A stretch of 64,000 nucleotides of DNA from Costus lasius (taxonomy: Eukaryota > Streptophyta > Magnoliopsida > Zingiberales > Costaceae), in NCBI GenBank assembly GCA_027563935.2, contig CM050450.1:32227439-32291438 (forward strand). Reading direction: 5' to 3'. A model generated the notes under the pieces. It was not told the DNA's origin and made no database searches. It saw only the letters and a list, made by a program, of their open reading frames with translations. The translations under genes were made by a program, and so were the position numbers. Below, piece by piece: positions 22,541 through 33,378 of the stretch. The first letter of the stretch is position 1; the number at the start of each line of letters is the position of its first letter.

Positions 22541-24765
22541 TGTTAGGGAATACCGAGTGTAATTTTAAAATTTTGCAGTCCCAGGATGCAGCGGAAGAAT
22601 CATTACACCCGAAACATATTCCGGTCCCAAGGATCCATGCGAGAGAGAAGACACAAGGATGTGTTAGAGATGTACCTCTTTTGCTTGTCTAGTTGCCGAA
22701 GCCATGTTGAAGACGATCAAGTGCTCGCCCTCTACAAGTATCCACGCGTCGACTCCTTGATCGTTGCTTCCTTCCACGCTTGGTGCTAGCCTCGGGAAGA
22801 GAATCAAGCCTTAGGGTTCCTTCACTTCTCTTGCGCCACCTTCATGGAAGTTGCGCCAAGTGCAAGGAAGTAGCCGCCAACTCCTTATCCTCTTCACTCC
22901 AAGAGAAGAGGGAGAAGAAGAGTTTCAGCCCTTAGGAAGAGTAAGAGGAAGTGGCACCACCAAGTCCTTCTCCAAGTCACGCCAAGAGGAGATGAAGGAG
23001 AAGACTTGCGGCCACTACTAGGAAGAAGGGTTGCGCCACCTTGATGTTGTCACCCTTTACCCTTGCTCACTCCTCTCTGTGTATGTTCACGCCTCCAAGG
23101 AATCGAACCATTGAGAGGGGGCAGCTAGGGTCCCTTTTATAAGCCAAGAGGCGGTTTAGGGAGGGCCAAGATCATGCCAAGTGGGCGGCTAGGATGAGAG
23201 GGGTTTGTGGTAAGGAAAGTCTCCAAGACTTTGCCATAAACCTCATTCAACCTATCCTTATTTGCCCAATAGCCATATCAGCCCAAGACATGCCTTAGAG
23301 GCATTCTATCCATCCAAGGAGAAGGGCTAGGCGCAACATGCAAGAGTCATTCGGCTAAGCAAGGGTTTGAAGGGAATTAGGGTTTGGAGGTAAGGAAAGT
23401 CTCCAAGACTTTACCATAAATCTCACCCTACTTGTCATATGCGCCCAAGCTCTTTCCAAAAGAGCTTTCAAGCCATATCAGCCCCAACCCTTGCCATAGA
23501 GGCAAGGTTTCCATCCAAGGAACAAAGGGGGAGGTGCCTAATGCTTCCTTGTGAAGCAACATGCGCCCACTTCACCCCATTATGCCCTTGGCGCCAATGG
23601 GGTGAAACTCTTCCCCATTATACCCTTATTTGCTTATACCTCTTCTTGACAACTAGTTATTGGGCCTCATTGGATTAATGAGCTAGCCCAAACTTCATGG
23701 TATGGGTTGATTAAGCCATTGGATCCAATCCAATGCAACCCTAATCCAAATGTGACCTATCTAGGTCAATTTCGGGTCAACCTGCCAAAAATGAAGTTTG
23801 GCTCCAATAATTTTCTTCCAATTCATCAGGCCCATTGGCGCTGATGAAATCTTCCAAATTGATCCAAGTTATCCAATAACTTGATCATAAGGCTTCTGAT
23901 TAAAGCAACGTCAAGAGTCTATTGCGTGTGACCCCGTAGGATCCTTATGACGATGGCAATGATGTAAACATCATAAGTAGTGAGGGGTATCTAGCAAGAC
24001 ATCACTACTACCCATGTCATAGGACTTAAGTCATATGGCAACAACTCCTAACAAGCAACGAGGATTTCCATTGCATTATAGATCCCTTTGCCTAAACTGA
24101 TATCTTGCCATTGGATTAGTCTCAAGTTTATCAATCCAATGCATTGGTCATGACTCAACAAGTGTGGCCACACATTCCTGTCATGCACCAATAAGGTGGG
24201 GCGCCCCTGAGTGGATATCATGCTTCCAATAAAGAAGGGGCAAAGCCTACTGTTGGTCATCCATGTCTCTACATGACTTATGACATGCCCAATGACAGTC
24301 GTTTTGGTCTCCCAATTACGGAGAGACCTAAGACTGTATCAAAGCAAATCCATCATCAAATCTAGACATGAATACCTCAAGTCTAAGGATCAATGCAAAG
24401 CTCTTGCATGTGAGATTGACTTGTTGACTAGACAAGTCAATCCTCACGGTGGATCACTCCAGTGCATCCAATGCACCTGTATGTCTGCGTTACTATGCCC
24501 CGCACTTAACCAGCCCATACACCAGTCTCACATATACCAAAGCTGTCCCATATCTGCTATGGTACCTTGTCTGGGGATAGCTTATGAGAATGGATCCAAT
24601 CCAAACTCCTGGTACATTATATATGCAACTCAATACATCAACGCAGGTAGAGAAGTCTGCATAATAACGACCATGCCTCTATAAAGAATAATAGTTCTAT
24701 CAAAGTACATTCAAACAATGTCTGACCATGTCCATACATTGGTCTTCAGGGCATATACACCAACA
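22541..24765 (-). mobile_element. Solo LTR, D family subtype 1 (TSD CCTTT)
   Basis: A 2225-bp solo LTR, TGTTAGGGAATACC to CATATACACCAACA, flanked by perfect CCTTT copies at 22536-22540 and 24766-24770. It matches the LTRs of element D along its length. It is inserted in the C-terminal part of the H gag, between the zinc knuckle and the protease. A TATA box (TATAAAAG) is on the minus strand at 23141-23134. Confidence 0.92.
23211..23570. repeat. ~180-bp tandem duplication in subtype 1 LTR
   Basis: TAAGGAAAGTCTCCAAGACT starts at 23211 and again at 23391, and the two units share further blocks (CCATATCAGCCC, CCATCCAAGGA). The same duplication is in both LTRs of D (31546/31729 and 38584/38767), while the subtype 2 LTR at 8425-10373 has a single copy. 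In LTR orientation it lies upstream of the TATA box. Confidence 0.7.
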
Positions 24766-24770
24766 CCTTT

Positions 24771-25958
24771 AAATTCAACTGCCTGATAAACTCGTCCACG
24801 TCTTCATTTCGCTTTCACTATGTGGTGACAAAGTTCTCTAGCAATAATTCAAGATTGGACTTCTACGGTTGATTAAACTGTCGTTGTGGAAGTCCTGGTG
24901 GTGGCCTGAAAGATGCCTGGGGGAACTGATTGCCGAAATTACCCTGTGGAGCCTGATTATTGAAGTTTTATGGCATCGCTTGGTTCTGGTTATTCCGGAA
25001 GGACAAACTGGGATAATTTCTCCATCTCGGATTATAGGTGCTGGAAAATGGATCATTCTGCTGCCTCTGATTGAAATTGGCTATAGCGTTAACCTGATCT
25101 ACAGACACATCAGAAGAAGAAGAAGGTGTCATTATTTGGCAGTTAGTAGCACTGTGTCCAGGGTTTCCACAAACTTCACATGTAATAGAATTAAAAGACG
25201 ATGCATGAAAGTTTATTGAAGTTAATTGATGTGACAAAGAGTCAACCTTTGCCGCCAACGAATTCAACATATCTGAGTCATGCTTACCTCCTCCTCTTAC
25301 TGGGATGTTTCTCTCGCTCATCCACTGGTAGTGATTCAGAGCCATGTCTTCGATCAAATTCATGGCATCATCGACATTCTTGTTCATCAATGCTCCCCTC
25401 GCGGCGGCATCTATAGATAAACGAGTGTTATACAAAAGATCGCTATAGAAGGTATGCACTAATACCCATTTTTCGAGCCCATGATGCGAGCACATTCTCA
25501 ACATCTCCTTATAGCAGTCCTAGGCCTCATAAAGCGACTCCCCTTCCCTCTAGTTAAAATTTGTTATCTGGTTCCTCAATTGAGCAATCTTGCTCGGTGG
25601 AAAATAATTGGAGAGGAACGCATGGGAAAGCTGATCCCATGTTGTGATGGAGCCTTGAGAGAGGGACTGTAGACATACGCGCATGTTGTCCCTGAGGGAA
25701 AAAGGAAAGAGTCTTAAACGAATAGCATCAGATGTTACCCCCATTGATCTTTAGGGTATCACAGTATTCTAAGAAAATGGACAAATGAAGATTAGGGTCA
25801 TCATGAGGTGATCCGCTGAATTGGTTCTGCTGAACCATGTGCACTAGGGCTGGCTTTATCTCGAAATTATTTGCTTCGACTGTCGATCGAGCAATGTTGG
25901 AGTGCAAGCCTTGTACGTTCGGTGCAGCAAAGTCCTTCAGCGAATGATTCAAGTCCAT
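24771..25958 (-). pseudogene. Gypsy gag of H
   Basis: Minus-strand Gag. The start is the ATG at 25958-25956 (MDLNHSLKDFAAPNVQ), shared in position with E. Pieces follow in shifted frames: 25958-25728; 25744-25550 with the Retrotrans_gag-type ITTWDQLSHAFLSNYFPP; and 25504-24968 with LEKWVLVHTFY and an intact zinc knuckle CEVCGNPGHSATNC. Stops replace expected Gln and Trp codons at about 25551 and 25524. The C-terminus continues past the solo LTR at 22540 and ends near 22430. Usual function: particle formation. This copy is broken. Confidence 0.75.
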
Positions 25959-26240
25959 TGTAGAGTTATAGGAACTGGTTTCCTCAAGCTGTTGATCCTT
26001 GATTTTTCTTTGAGCTCAAAAAGTCCTTTCAATTTCGAGATCTTTTGGCACTAGCTTTCCTGTTCTAATATTTCTTGGCCTACACAGGATTAGCAAACCA
26101 AAAAATAGTTAAAGCTTGAAGAATGAAAGAAGGCAAGAAGTATATGAAAAATAAACTAAAAGAAAAACTAAAAGCAAACAATGATAAAAATTATCTAGTC
26201 TATCAACTCAATGGTTTAGTCGATATTGGCTACACCTGGT
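25959..26240 (-). other. Leader of H
   Basis: Short untranslated leader between primer site and gag. No independent gene seen. Confidence 0.5.
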
Positions 26241-26258
26241 TCCCCAAACGGTGCCAAA
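26241..26258 (-). other. Primer binding site of H (tRNA-Asp type)
   Basis: On the minus strand TGGCACCGTTTGGGGA, close to the tRNA-Asp complement TGGCGCCGTTGCCGGGGA. It lies about five bases from the LTR edge. Confidence 0.75.
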
Positions 26259-26262
26259 AACT

Positions 26263-27196
26263 TAATAGGCTTACCGCAAGTGCATGGTTTCTATCGAAGT
26301 AGTAATAATATCGTCCCAAGGAAATTAGGTGTCAAGTACCGACTATTTGCGCCATTAATAGCTAGACAGCTCAAAATGGGATTTGAAATCAACTAAATTT
26401 ATAAAGTTGAACTAATAAATCAATGACTAAATAGGATATTACAGTTTAGAAAGAATCAGGACATCAGGTTTCACCTCGTTGAAGGGTTTAATGTAAACCA
26501 TTAAGAAATCGAATTAAGAAGCAGTAAACCACTTAAGGTGATTAATCCTTTTGTATAGATTACCTTCTCTCGAAGTGTAATCTGATGTCTACCTAAGCTA
26601 ATCTCCTACTCTCGTGGCTTATTAGCTTAGGAAAGACCCAATGGGCTCTATGACAATCGTAAATCCTCAAGTGACTTTGAATGACTCTTGTAATTCAAGT
26701 CACAAGTTTAAATAGGAAAATTCGAGTGTTACGATTCACCTCTCGACTCTTCTCATAACACTTAACACATATAAATGTTTCACCAAAACATCAATACGCG
26801 ATAAGCACACCCCATTTAAATAAGCAAATTTACTAGAAAATGTCACTAAGATTCATAGAAATATTTTACAAATAGAGATTTGCTCAACGGGCTATGCCCA
26901 AGTCCCAAAATAGGGTTTTATGCTAGAACATACATCATTTAATAACCAAAACCCAAGAAAATAAATTCAAAAGTAGGGGAAATTACAATTCAAGGTTAGG
27001 AGAGTCAGATCTTCAGTCTTCTCTCGATAGCCCAGAAGAAACTCAATCAAACAAGCCTTCAATCGCAGAAATCGCCCCTTTCTTCGCCCTAGTCGCCTCT
27101 CTCCAAAGTTCAAACCCTATAACCACCCAAAAACACCACTTTTATACCTCAAGCGAACCCTTAGGAAGTTACGAAGGTTGCATGGAAGTTTTTCCT
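26263..27196 (-). repeat. 5' LTR of H, truncated
   Basis: About 934 bp matching the primer-site-proximal part of the 1670-bp LTR at 5881-7550. The outer (U3) part of about 740 bp is missing, and the sequence breaks after GCATGGAAGTTTTTCC. The TATA motif is kept at 27138-27146. Confidence 0.75.
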
Positions 27197-27209
27197 AAAA
27201 ACACCACTT
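27197..27209. other. Filler-like junction between H and E
   Basis: AAAAACACCACTT at the breakpoint repeats exactly the 13 bases at 27129-27141, and it is not at the equivalent place in the intact H LTR. To its left is H LTR, to its right E LTR. Confidence 0.55.
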
Positions 27210-28630
27210 GATTTCATGATTTTATACCAAGTTTTAGTGTTTTTACTTCACTTGGTATGGAATCTTTACTTTTCTTGGTTTTTGTAAAAATGCAGGTAAA
27301 ATGATATAAAATTGATGGATTTCATGAATTTTGAAGCCATAGCACAATTCTCGAGAAAATTATGAGGTCTAATGTCATATTTGGGGTGAAAACAATGACA
27401 GACGTGACTTTCATTGCCACAACCGTGAGTTTTTTGGCCAGCTCTAAGTTTCACGATTGAAGGGTGAAAATGCGACTAAGTACAAAAGTTCACAGAAACT
27501 TTCATGGGTAAAGTCGTGAATCCTTCACGGGCCGTGAATCTTTTTGTGTACACAAGACTTTATTCACAGAAACATTTACGACCCTAGCTATAAACAGTTT
27601 ACGGGCCGTGAGTTTTTCTGCCCTTTCAAGTTTTTCACGCGATTCAACTCCAAATCGAACCAAAATTAAATCAAACTCTCCAGAATTCTTCCTTGATGGG
27701 TTTTTGGCTGATTGAACTATAAAAGGAGGGATTTTTGGAGGGTAAAGAGGACTTTTTCATATGAACACAATCAAAGGCAGCGGCTAGGGCAAAAACTTGG
27801 TTCCAGGGCAAAATTCCGGCGAGAATTCATGCAAAACAGAGAATTGATCACTTCATCTTCCTCTCCAGATCGAGGGGAAGCTTTTCTAATTACTTTCTTA
27901 GTGAATTCTTGTACTTTTGATAGAATTCAATGCAAGAACTATTCACATACATGCTGTTAACATTTATCATGAGTGAGTAAAACTTTATTTCGAGATTTGG
28001 GATGTAGCCCACTGACATTTATGGATCAAAATCTATAATTTCATTCTTTGCTAAGATATTTTATAGAATTGATTTGATTAGAAGTGTGTTATTTACGTGA
28101 TTTACTCTAGCCAAGTATAGTTGCGTCTTAAACGTTGCAAGAAGGACCAGGAGGTGAATCGTAACGTCGGAAATATTCTATTCAAACCTATGAATCCAAT
28201 CACGGGAGTAGTTTGGATTCATTTGAAGGATTTCCAAGGTCTTTCATAGAACTTAATGGGTCTAGTTGCGTTAACTGTCATGAGAGTAGGGAGTTAGCAT
28301 AGTTAGATACCAGATTACGCTTCTGGAGGAGGTAATATGTACCTTAGGAAAAGACCCCTTTCATTTCTATATTATTCTTTTCAAAGATTAACTTTTATTA
28401 AATTCATACTTGTTAGTGCGGAGAAATGCCGGGTCCCGATCTTCTAAAATCTATTTTTTTTTCATAATGCTACTTCCATTGCTTTTCGTGCTTAGAGTCT
28501 AAACAAAAATCACTATTTGATTCGCCTAGATATAAGTAAGTCATATAATCGGTACTTGACCGCCAGATCCTCGTTGGGAACGATCTTTATTTTATTACTT
28601 CGATAAATCCGTGAACTTGCGGAGGCATCA
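27210..28630 (+). repeat. 5' LTR of E (5'-truncated)
   Basis: Matches 50668-61152 (without C) and, reversed, 1396-2865. The first approximately 70 bp (TGATGCATTG onward) are missing at the junction with H. The end is GGAGGCATCA, directly before the primer site. Confidence 0.8.
27718..27725 (+). promoter_or_regulatory. TATA box of E 5' LTR
   Basis: TATAAAAG in ACTATAAAAGGAGGG, conserved in the right LTR at 51190-51197 and in J. Confidence 0.6.
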
Positions 28631-28636
28631 ACTTTT

Positions 28637-28654
28637 TGGTGTCGTTGCTGGGGA
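28637..28654 (+). other. Primer binding site of E (tRNA-Asp type)
   Basis: TGGTGTCGTTGCTGGGGA against the consensus TGGCGCCGTTGCCGGGGA, three differences, six bases after the LTR. Confidence 0.85.
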
Positions 28655-28788
28655 TCAGGCCTACCAATATTGATTTGATCGATAAGTTTAGAGACTAGGC
28701 ATTTTTCTTTTGTTTTAGCATTTACTTTATTTTTATTTATAGTTATCTTTTATTATCTTATCTCCATTTTACTTGATTTACATGCTAT

Positions 28789-30151
28789 ATGCCAAAAGTT
28801 TTAAATATAGGTACTCTATTTCCTGAAGATCCAGAGATTAAACACACATTCCGCCTTCGAAGAAGACTACAGTTTCAGACTAAAAAGGTTGCAGAAGAGG
28901 GCGAGATGGCAAACAATCAATCGTTGAGGGATTTTGTAGTGCCTAACATACAGGGCTTTAATTCATGCATCGTTCGACCTAATGTGGAGGTAAACAACTT
29001 CGAGCTTAAACTAGCACTGATGACCATGGTTCAGCAGCACCAGTTTGGGGGTTCCCCAAACCAGGATCTTAATCTTCATCTTGTTGTATTTTTAGAATAT
29101 TGTGACACCGTTAAGGTGAATGGTGTATCCTCTAATGCGACTAGACAAAGTCTATTTTTATTTTTCTCTCAAGGATCGCGCACGAGCTTGGTTATACTCT
29201 CTTCCCGCTGGATCAATTACTACATAGGATGAGCTCTCATGTGCTTTTCGGACCAAATACTTTCCACCCAATAAGACAGTTCAACTGAGAAACATGATAA
29301 CATGCTTTGGACAACGAGAAGGAGATTCTCTCTATGATGCTTGGGATCGCTTCAAGGAGCTCCAGCATATGTGTCCTCATCATGCACTTGAGAAGTGGGT
29401 CTTAATCCTTATCTTCTATAATGGATTGGACTACAACACAAAGCTCATGGTGGATGCTGCTGCTGCTGGGGGAGCTATCATGAGTAAAAACATTGAGGAT
29501 GCGATGACTTTGCTTGAGGACATGGCTATGAATCACAACCACTTGTCCAACGAGCAAGGTACTACATCAATGGGTATGGGTAAGTACAGTAGTGACTCCT
29601 TGACATCTTTAGCTGCAAAGGTAAATTCTCTAGCACAAAAATTAGATTCTTTTACTTTTCCCTCAGTTGCAGTTAATTATGTTTCTTGTGAGGTTTGTGG
29701 TGTTTCAAGTCATATCTCTACTGATTATCAGCTCTTAGCATCACCACAGGATGACTCTTGTCAGGAGCATGTCAATGCTTTAGGCAACTACAACCAAAGG
29801 CAGGTGAACAACCCTTATTCAACCACTTATAATCTAGGCTAGAGGAACCACCCTAATCTATCATACAAGAACAATTAAGGGCAAGTTCTTCAGCAATTTA
29901 ATCAGCAGAATAATAGGCCGCCACCAAGTTTTCAGTCTAGGCAGTTCAATCAGCCTCAGAAGTCTAACTTGGAGTCTCTTTTGGAAGGTTTCGTTGTTGC
30001 TCAGAAAAAGCACAACGAAGATGTCTCTGATGCTATTAAGCATCTAACACCTCGTGTGGATGCCTTAGCAACCCATAACAAGTTGCTAGAGAGCCATATA
30101 GCTCAACAGGCAAGTACTTTCAATAGGCCTACATGTAAACTTCTAGGGTAA
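28789..30151 (+). pseudogene. Gypsy gag of E
   Basis: Gag in three open pieces. 28789-29232 holds an upstream extension and the core start at 28906 (MANNQSLRDFVVPNIQ); a frameshift follows near 29160. 29294-29842 holds the Retrotrans_gag C-terminal part (YDAWDRFKELQHMC, LEKWVLILIFY) and a zinc knuckle in which the last Cys is Tyr (CEVCGVSSHISTDY). 29969-30151 is a predicted helical C-terminus (HNEDVSDAIKHLTPRVDAL). Stops interrupt at about 29840 and 29876. It is equivalent to the H gag but clearly diverged from it. Confidence 0.75.
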
Positions 30152-30865
30152 CCAGAGATGAACCCTAGAGAGCACTGTAACGCCATCACCATTGTGAATA
30201 GGCCTACATGCTTAATGAAGAACCTGTACCTAAAATCTTGGAAAGGAAGCCTGAAGAGACTTCACGTGAGGTAGAGATGTTAGTGGAGAAGGAGAGAGAG
30301 GAAGTCTATGTAGGTCCACCTACATATGTTCCACCCATTCCTTTCCCTTAGAGGCTACTAAGAGCAGAATTAGAAAAGCTTGACATTGCAAAACTTGAGG
30401 TAAAGAGTAGTGAGGTAAGTAAGCCCAAGGTGATCGCAAAGGAGAAAGACCTTGGAAGTTTTTCAATTCCCTGTCAGATTGGTAAAATCTTTATTAAATA
30501 TGCTTTATGTGATCTAGGGGCAAGTGTAAGTTTGATGCCCCTATCTGTTTCTAGAAGGATCGATAGTGGAAATATGAGATTTATAAAAACTTTACTCCAA
30601 TTTGCTAATGGTTCTATTCAATAATCTATTGGAATGATTGAAAATGTTTCTATTAAAGTTGGTAACTATTCTATTTTAACTGATTTTATAATTGTTGGCA
30701 TGGAAGAAAACATTGAGTTACCAATTATATTGGGTAGACCATTTATGGCTAGCGCAGGTGCTATTGTTGACATGATGAATGAGAAATTGACATTGAATCT
30801 TAGAAAGGATAAACTTGCATTTGATTTTTCTTTGAAGACTAAAAAACATTCTTTTGCGGGATCTC
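30152..30865 (+). pseudogene. Gypsy protease region of E, first part
   Basis: A Pro-rich linker (PTYVPPIPFP then a stop at about 30351) is followed by the protease: LCDLGASVSLMPLSV (active site DLGAS, about 30508-30552), a stop near 30622, then ELPIILGRPFMASAGAIVD (about 30715-30771). The frame from 30634 runs into the D insertion at 30866 (after the target sequence ATCTC). It continues in the same frame on the far side at 49249. Confidence 0.75.
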
Positions 30866-33097
30866 TGTTAGGGAATGCCGGGTGTAATTTAAAATTTTGC
30901 AGTCCCAGGACGCAGCGGAAGAAGCATTACACCCAAAACACATTCCGGTCCCAAGGATCCATGCGAGAGAGAAGACACAAGGATGTGTTAGAGATGTACC
31001 TCTTTTGCTGGTCTAGATGTTGAAGGCGCCCAAGTTTTCGCCCTCTACAAGTATCCACGCATCGACTCCTTGATCGTTGCTCCCTTCCACGCTTGGTGCT
31101 AGCCTCGGGAAGAGAATTGAGCCTTAGGGTATCTTTACTTCTCTTGCGCCACCTCCAAGATGAAAGCGCCAAGAGGAGATGAGGAGGAAGATGATGCCGC
31201 CAAGTTGCTTCCTTTCTTCTTCTTTGCTTGCGCCACCTTCAAGAAAAGTGCGCCTATGGCCAAGGAAGGGAGAGAGCTTGTGGCAAGGAGATGCCACCAA
31301 GCACTAAGAGTCCTTGCGCCAAGAAGAGAGGGAGAGGAAGAAATTGCGGCTCCAAGGAAGAAGTTTGCGCCAAGCTTTGATGTTGTCGCCCTTTGCCCTT
31401 GCTTTCGCCCCTCTATGTGTGTTCACGTCTCCAAGAATTCATCATCAAGAGAGGGCGACAATGGGTCCTATAAATAGGACTAGAGGTGGTTTGAGCAAGG
31501 GCTAGGATCATGCCAAGTGTATGGCTAGGATGAGGTGTCTTGAAGTAAGGAAAGTCTCCAAGACTTTACTATAAACCTCATTCAACCTATCCATAAAAGT
31601 CTAAACACTATATCAGCCCAAGACATGCCTCAAATGCATTCTTACCATCAAAGGCTAAGTGGCTAGGCGCAACATGCATGAGGAGTTTCGGCTAGGGTAA
31701 GGGTTTTGGGAGAAACTAGGGTTTGAGATAAGGTAAGTCTCCAAGACATTACCATATACCTCTTCCCTATGTCCATATGCGCCTAGGAACTTCCCATAAA
31801 AGTTCTCAAGCCATATCAGCCCCAAGACTTACCTTAGAGGCAAGTATTCCATCCAAGGAAGAAGGGCTAGGCGCCCTTTACTTCCATAATGAAGCAAAGG
31901 CGCCTCCCTCACCCCATTATGCCCCTAGGCGCCAATGGGGTGAGATTTCTCCCCATTATACCCTTTTAAGCCAATTCTTCTTCATGAGAACTAATTATTG
32001 GGCCTCATTGGATAATGAGCTAGCCCAAACTTCATGGCATGGGTTGATTAAGCCATTGGATCTAATCCAATGCAACCCTAATCCAAATGTGACCAATCTA
32101 GGTCAATTTCGGGTCAACCTGCCAAAAATGAAGTTTGGCTCCAATAACTTTCTTCCAACTCATCAGGCCCATTGGCGCTGATGAAATCTTCTAAATGGAT
32201 CCAAGTTATCTAATAACTTGATCCTAAGGCTTCTGAATAAAGCAACGTCAAGAGTCTATTGCGTGTGACCCCGTAGGATCCATATGACGATGGCAATGAT
32301 GTAAACATCATAAATAGTGAGGGGTATCTAGCAACACATCACTACTACCCATGTCATAGGACTTAAGTCATTATGGCAACAACTCCTAACAAGCAACGAG
32401 GATTCCTGTTGCATTACAGATCCCTTTGCCTAAGCTGATATCCTGCCATTGGATTAGTCTCAAGTTTATTATCCAATGCATTGGTCATGACTCAACAAGT
32501 GTGGCCACACTTTCCTGTCATGCACCAATAAGGTGGGGCGCCCCGAGTGGATATCATGCTTCCAATAAGGAAGGGGCAAATCCTACTATTGGTCATTCAT
32601 GTCTCTACATGACTTATGACATGCCCAATGACAGTCGTTTTGATCTCCCAGTTACGGAGAGACGACTGTATTAAAGCATACCCATCATCAAATCTAGACA
32701 TGAATACCTCAAGTCTAAGGATCAATGCAAACCTCTTGCATGTGAGATTGACTTGTTGACTAGACAAGTCAATCCTCACAGTGGATCACTCCAGTGCATC
32801 CAATGCACATGTATGTCTGCGTTACTGTGCCCCGCACCTAACCAGCCCATACACCAGTCTCACATGTACCAAAGCTGTCTCATATCTGCTAAGGTATCTT
32901 GTCTGGGGATAGCTTATGAGAATGGATCCAATCCAAACTCCTGGGACATTATTTATGCAACTCAATACATCAACGCAGGTAGAGAAGTCTGCATAATAAC
33001 GACCATGCCTATATAAAGAGTAATAGTTCTATCAAAGTACATTCAACCAATGCCTGACCATGTCCATACATTGGTCTTTAGGGCATATACACCAACA
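30866..33097 (-). repeat. 3' LTR of copia D
   Basis: 2232 bp, + strand TGTTAGGGAATGCC to CATATACACCAACA. It contains an uninterrupted copy of the site where B inserted in the other LTR (GAGATTTCTCCCC at about 31952-31964), and the approximately 180-bp duplication at 31546 and 31729. Confidence 0.93.
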
Positions 33098-33108
33098 ATC
33101 TCCCACTT
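33098..33108 (-). other. Polypurine tract of copia D
   Basis: Minus strand AAGTGGGAGAT next to the LTR start, identical to the tract of A, B and C. Confidence 0.9.
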
Positions 33109-33378
33109 GCACTAAGACCAAGGGCAACTGATGTTTGGTCAGTTCCAATGTCTCTAGTATGACCCATTTAGCTTCCGCTGCGCCAGAGGCTAGGTCAGTG
33201 GGTTTTTCCAGATTGCTATCTGTGTTTATTTTATCAAATTTGATCATCATCCTTATCCATGATCTCTAAGATCAGATGATATGATGCAGTACATACTTGA
33301 GCATTAAGTTCCTTCTCCTATGCTATGGTCCCAGTAAGGACTATACTGGACCATTAAGCACTATGAACTAGATCAAGT
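33109..33378 (-). other. 3' end of D interior
   Basis: Between polypurine tract and the RNase H remnant. The sequence is consistent with decayed RNase H C-terminus and untranslated DNA; no clear frame. Confidence 0.4.

Larger units (their letters stand above)
5881..27196 (-). mobile_element. Nested, RT-less Gypsy (Athila/Tat-like) element H
   Basis: A minus-strand Gypsy element. In its own direction it has a 5'-truncated 5' LTR (27196-26263), a tRNA-Asp type primer site (26258-26241), gag (25958-24771 and 22540 to about 22430), protease (22400 to about 21464), the conserved GCGCTTCTTGGGAGGC motif that normally follows pol, a repeat-rich region, an Athila-type 3' ORF split by copia A, a 3' non-coding region and the 3' LTR (7550-5881). 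No RT, RNase H or integrase motif is present between protease and the post-pol motif. Three later insertions lie within it: solo LTRs at 8425-10373 and 22541-24765, and copia A at 11564-19760. Its left flank is GTAAT; the right target copy was lost at the junction near 27200. Confidence 0.75.

Noticed and set aside
24280..24684. 134-codon frame in the D-family LTR, with relatives at 32753 and 48904
   Set aside because: It is antisense to the LTR, and other copies (for example 154-523) break it. It reflects LTR similarity rather than a gene.
31160..31477. 105-codon plus-strand frame present in both D LTRs (also 38198)
   Set aside because: It lies inside the LTR on the antisense strand, is low-complexity (Lys, Glu, Ala) and is duplicated only because the LTRs are.
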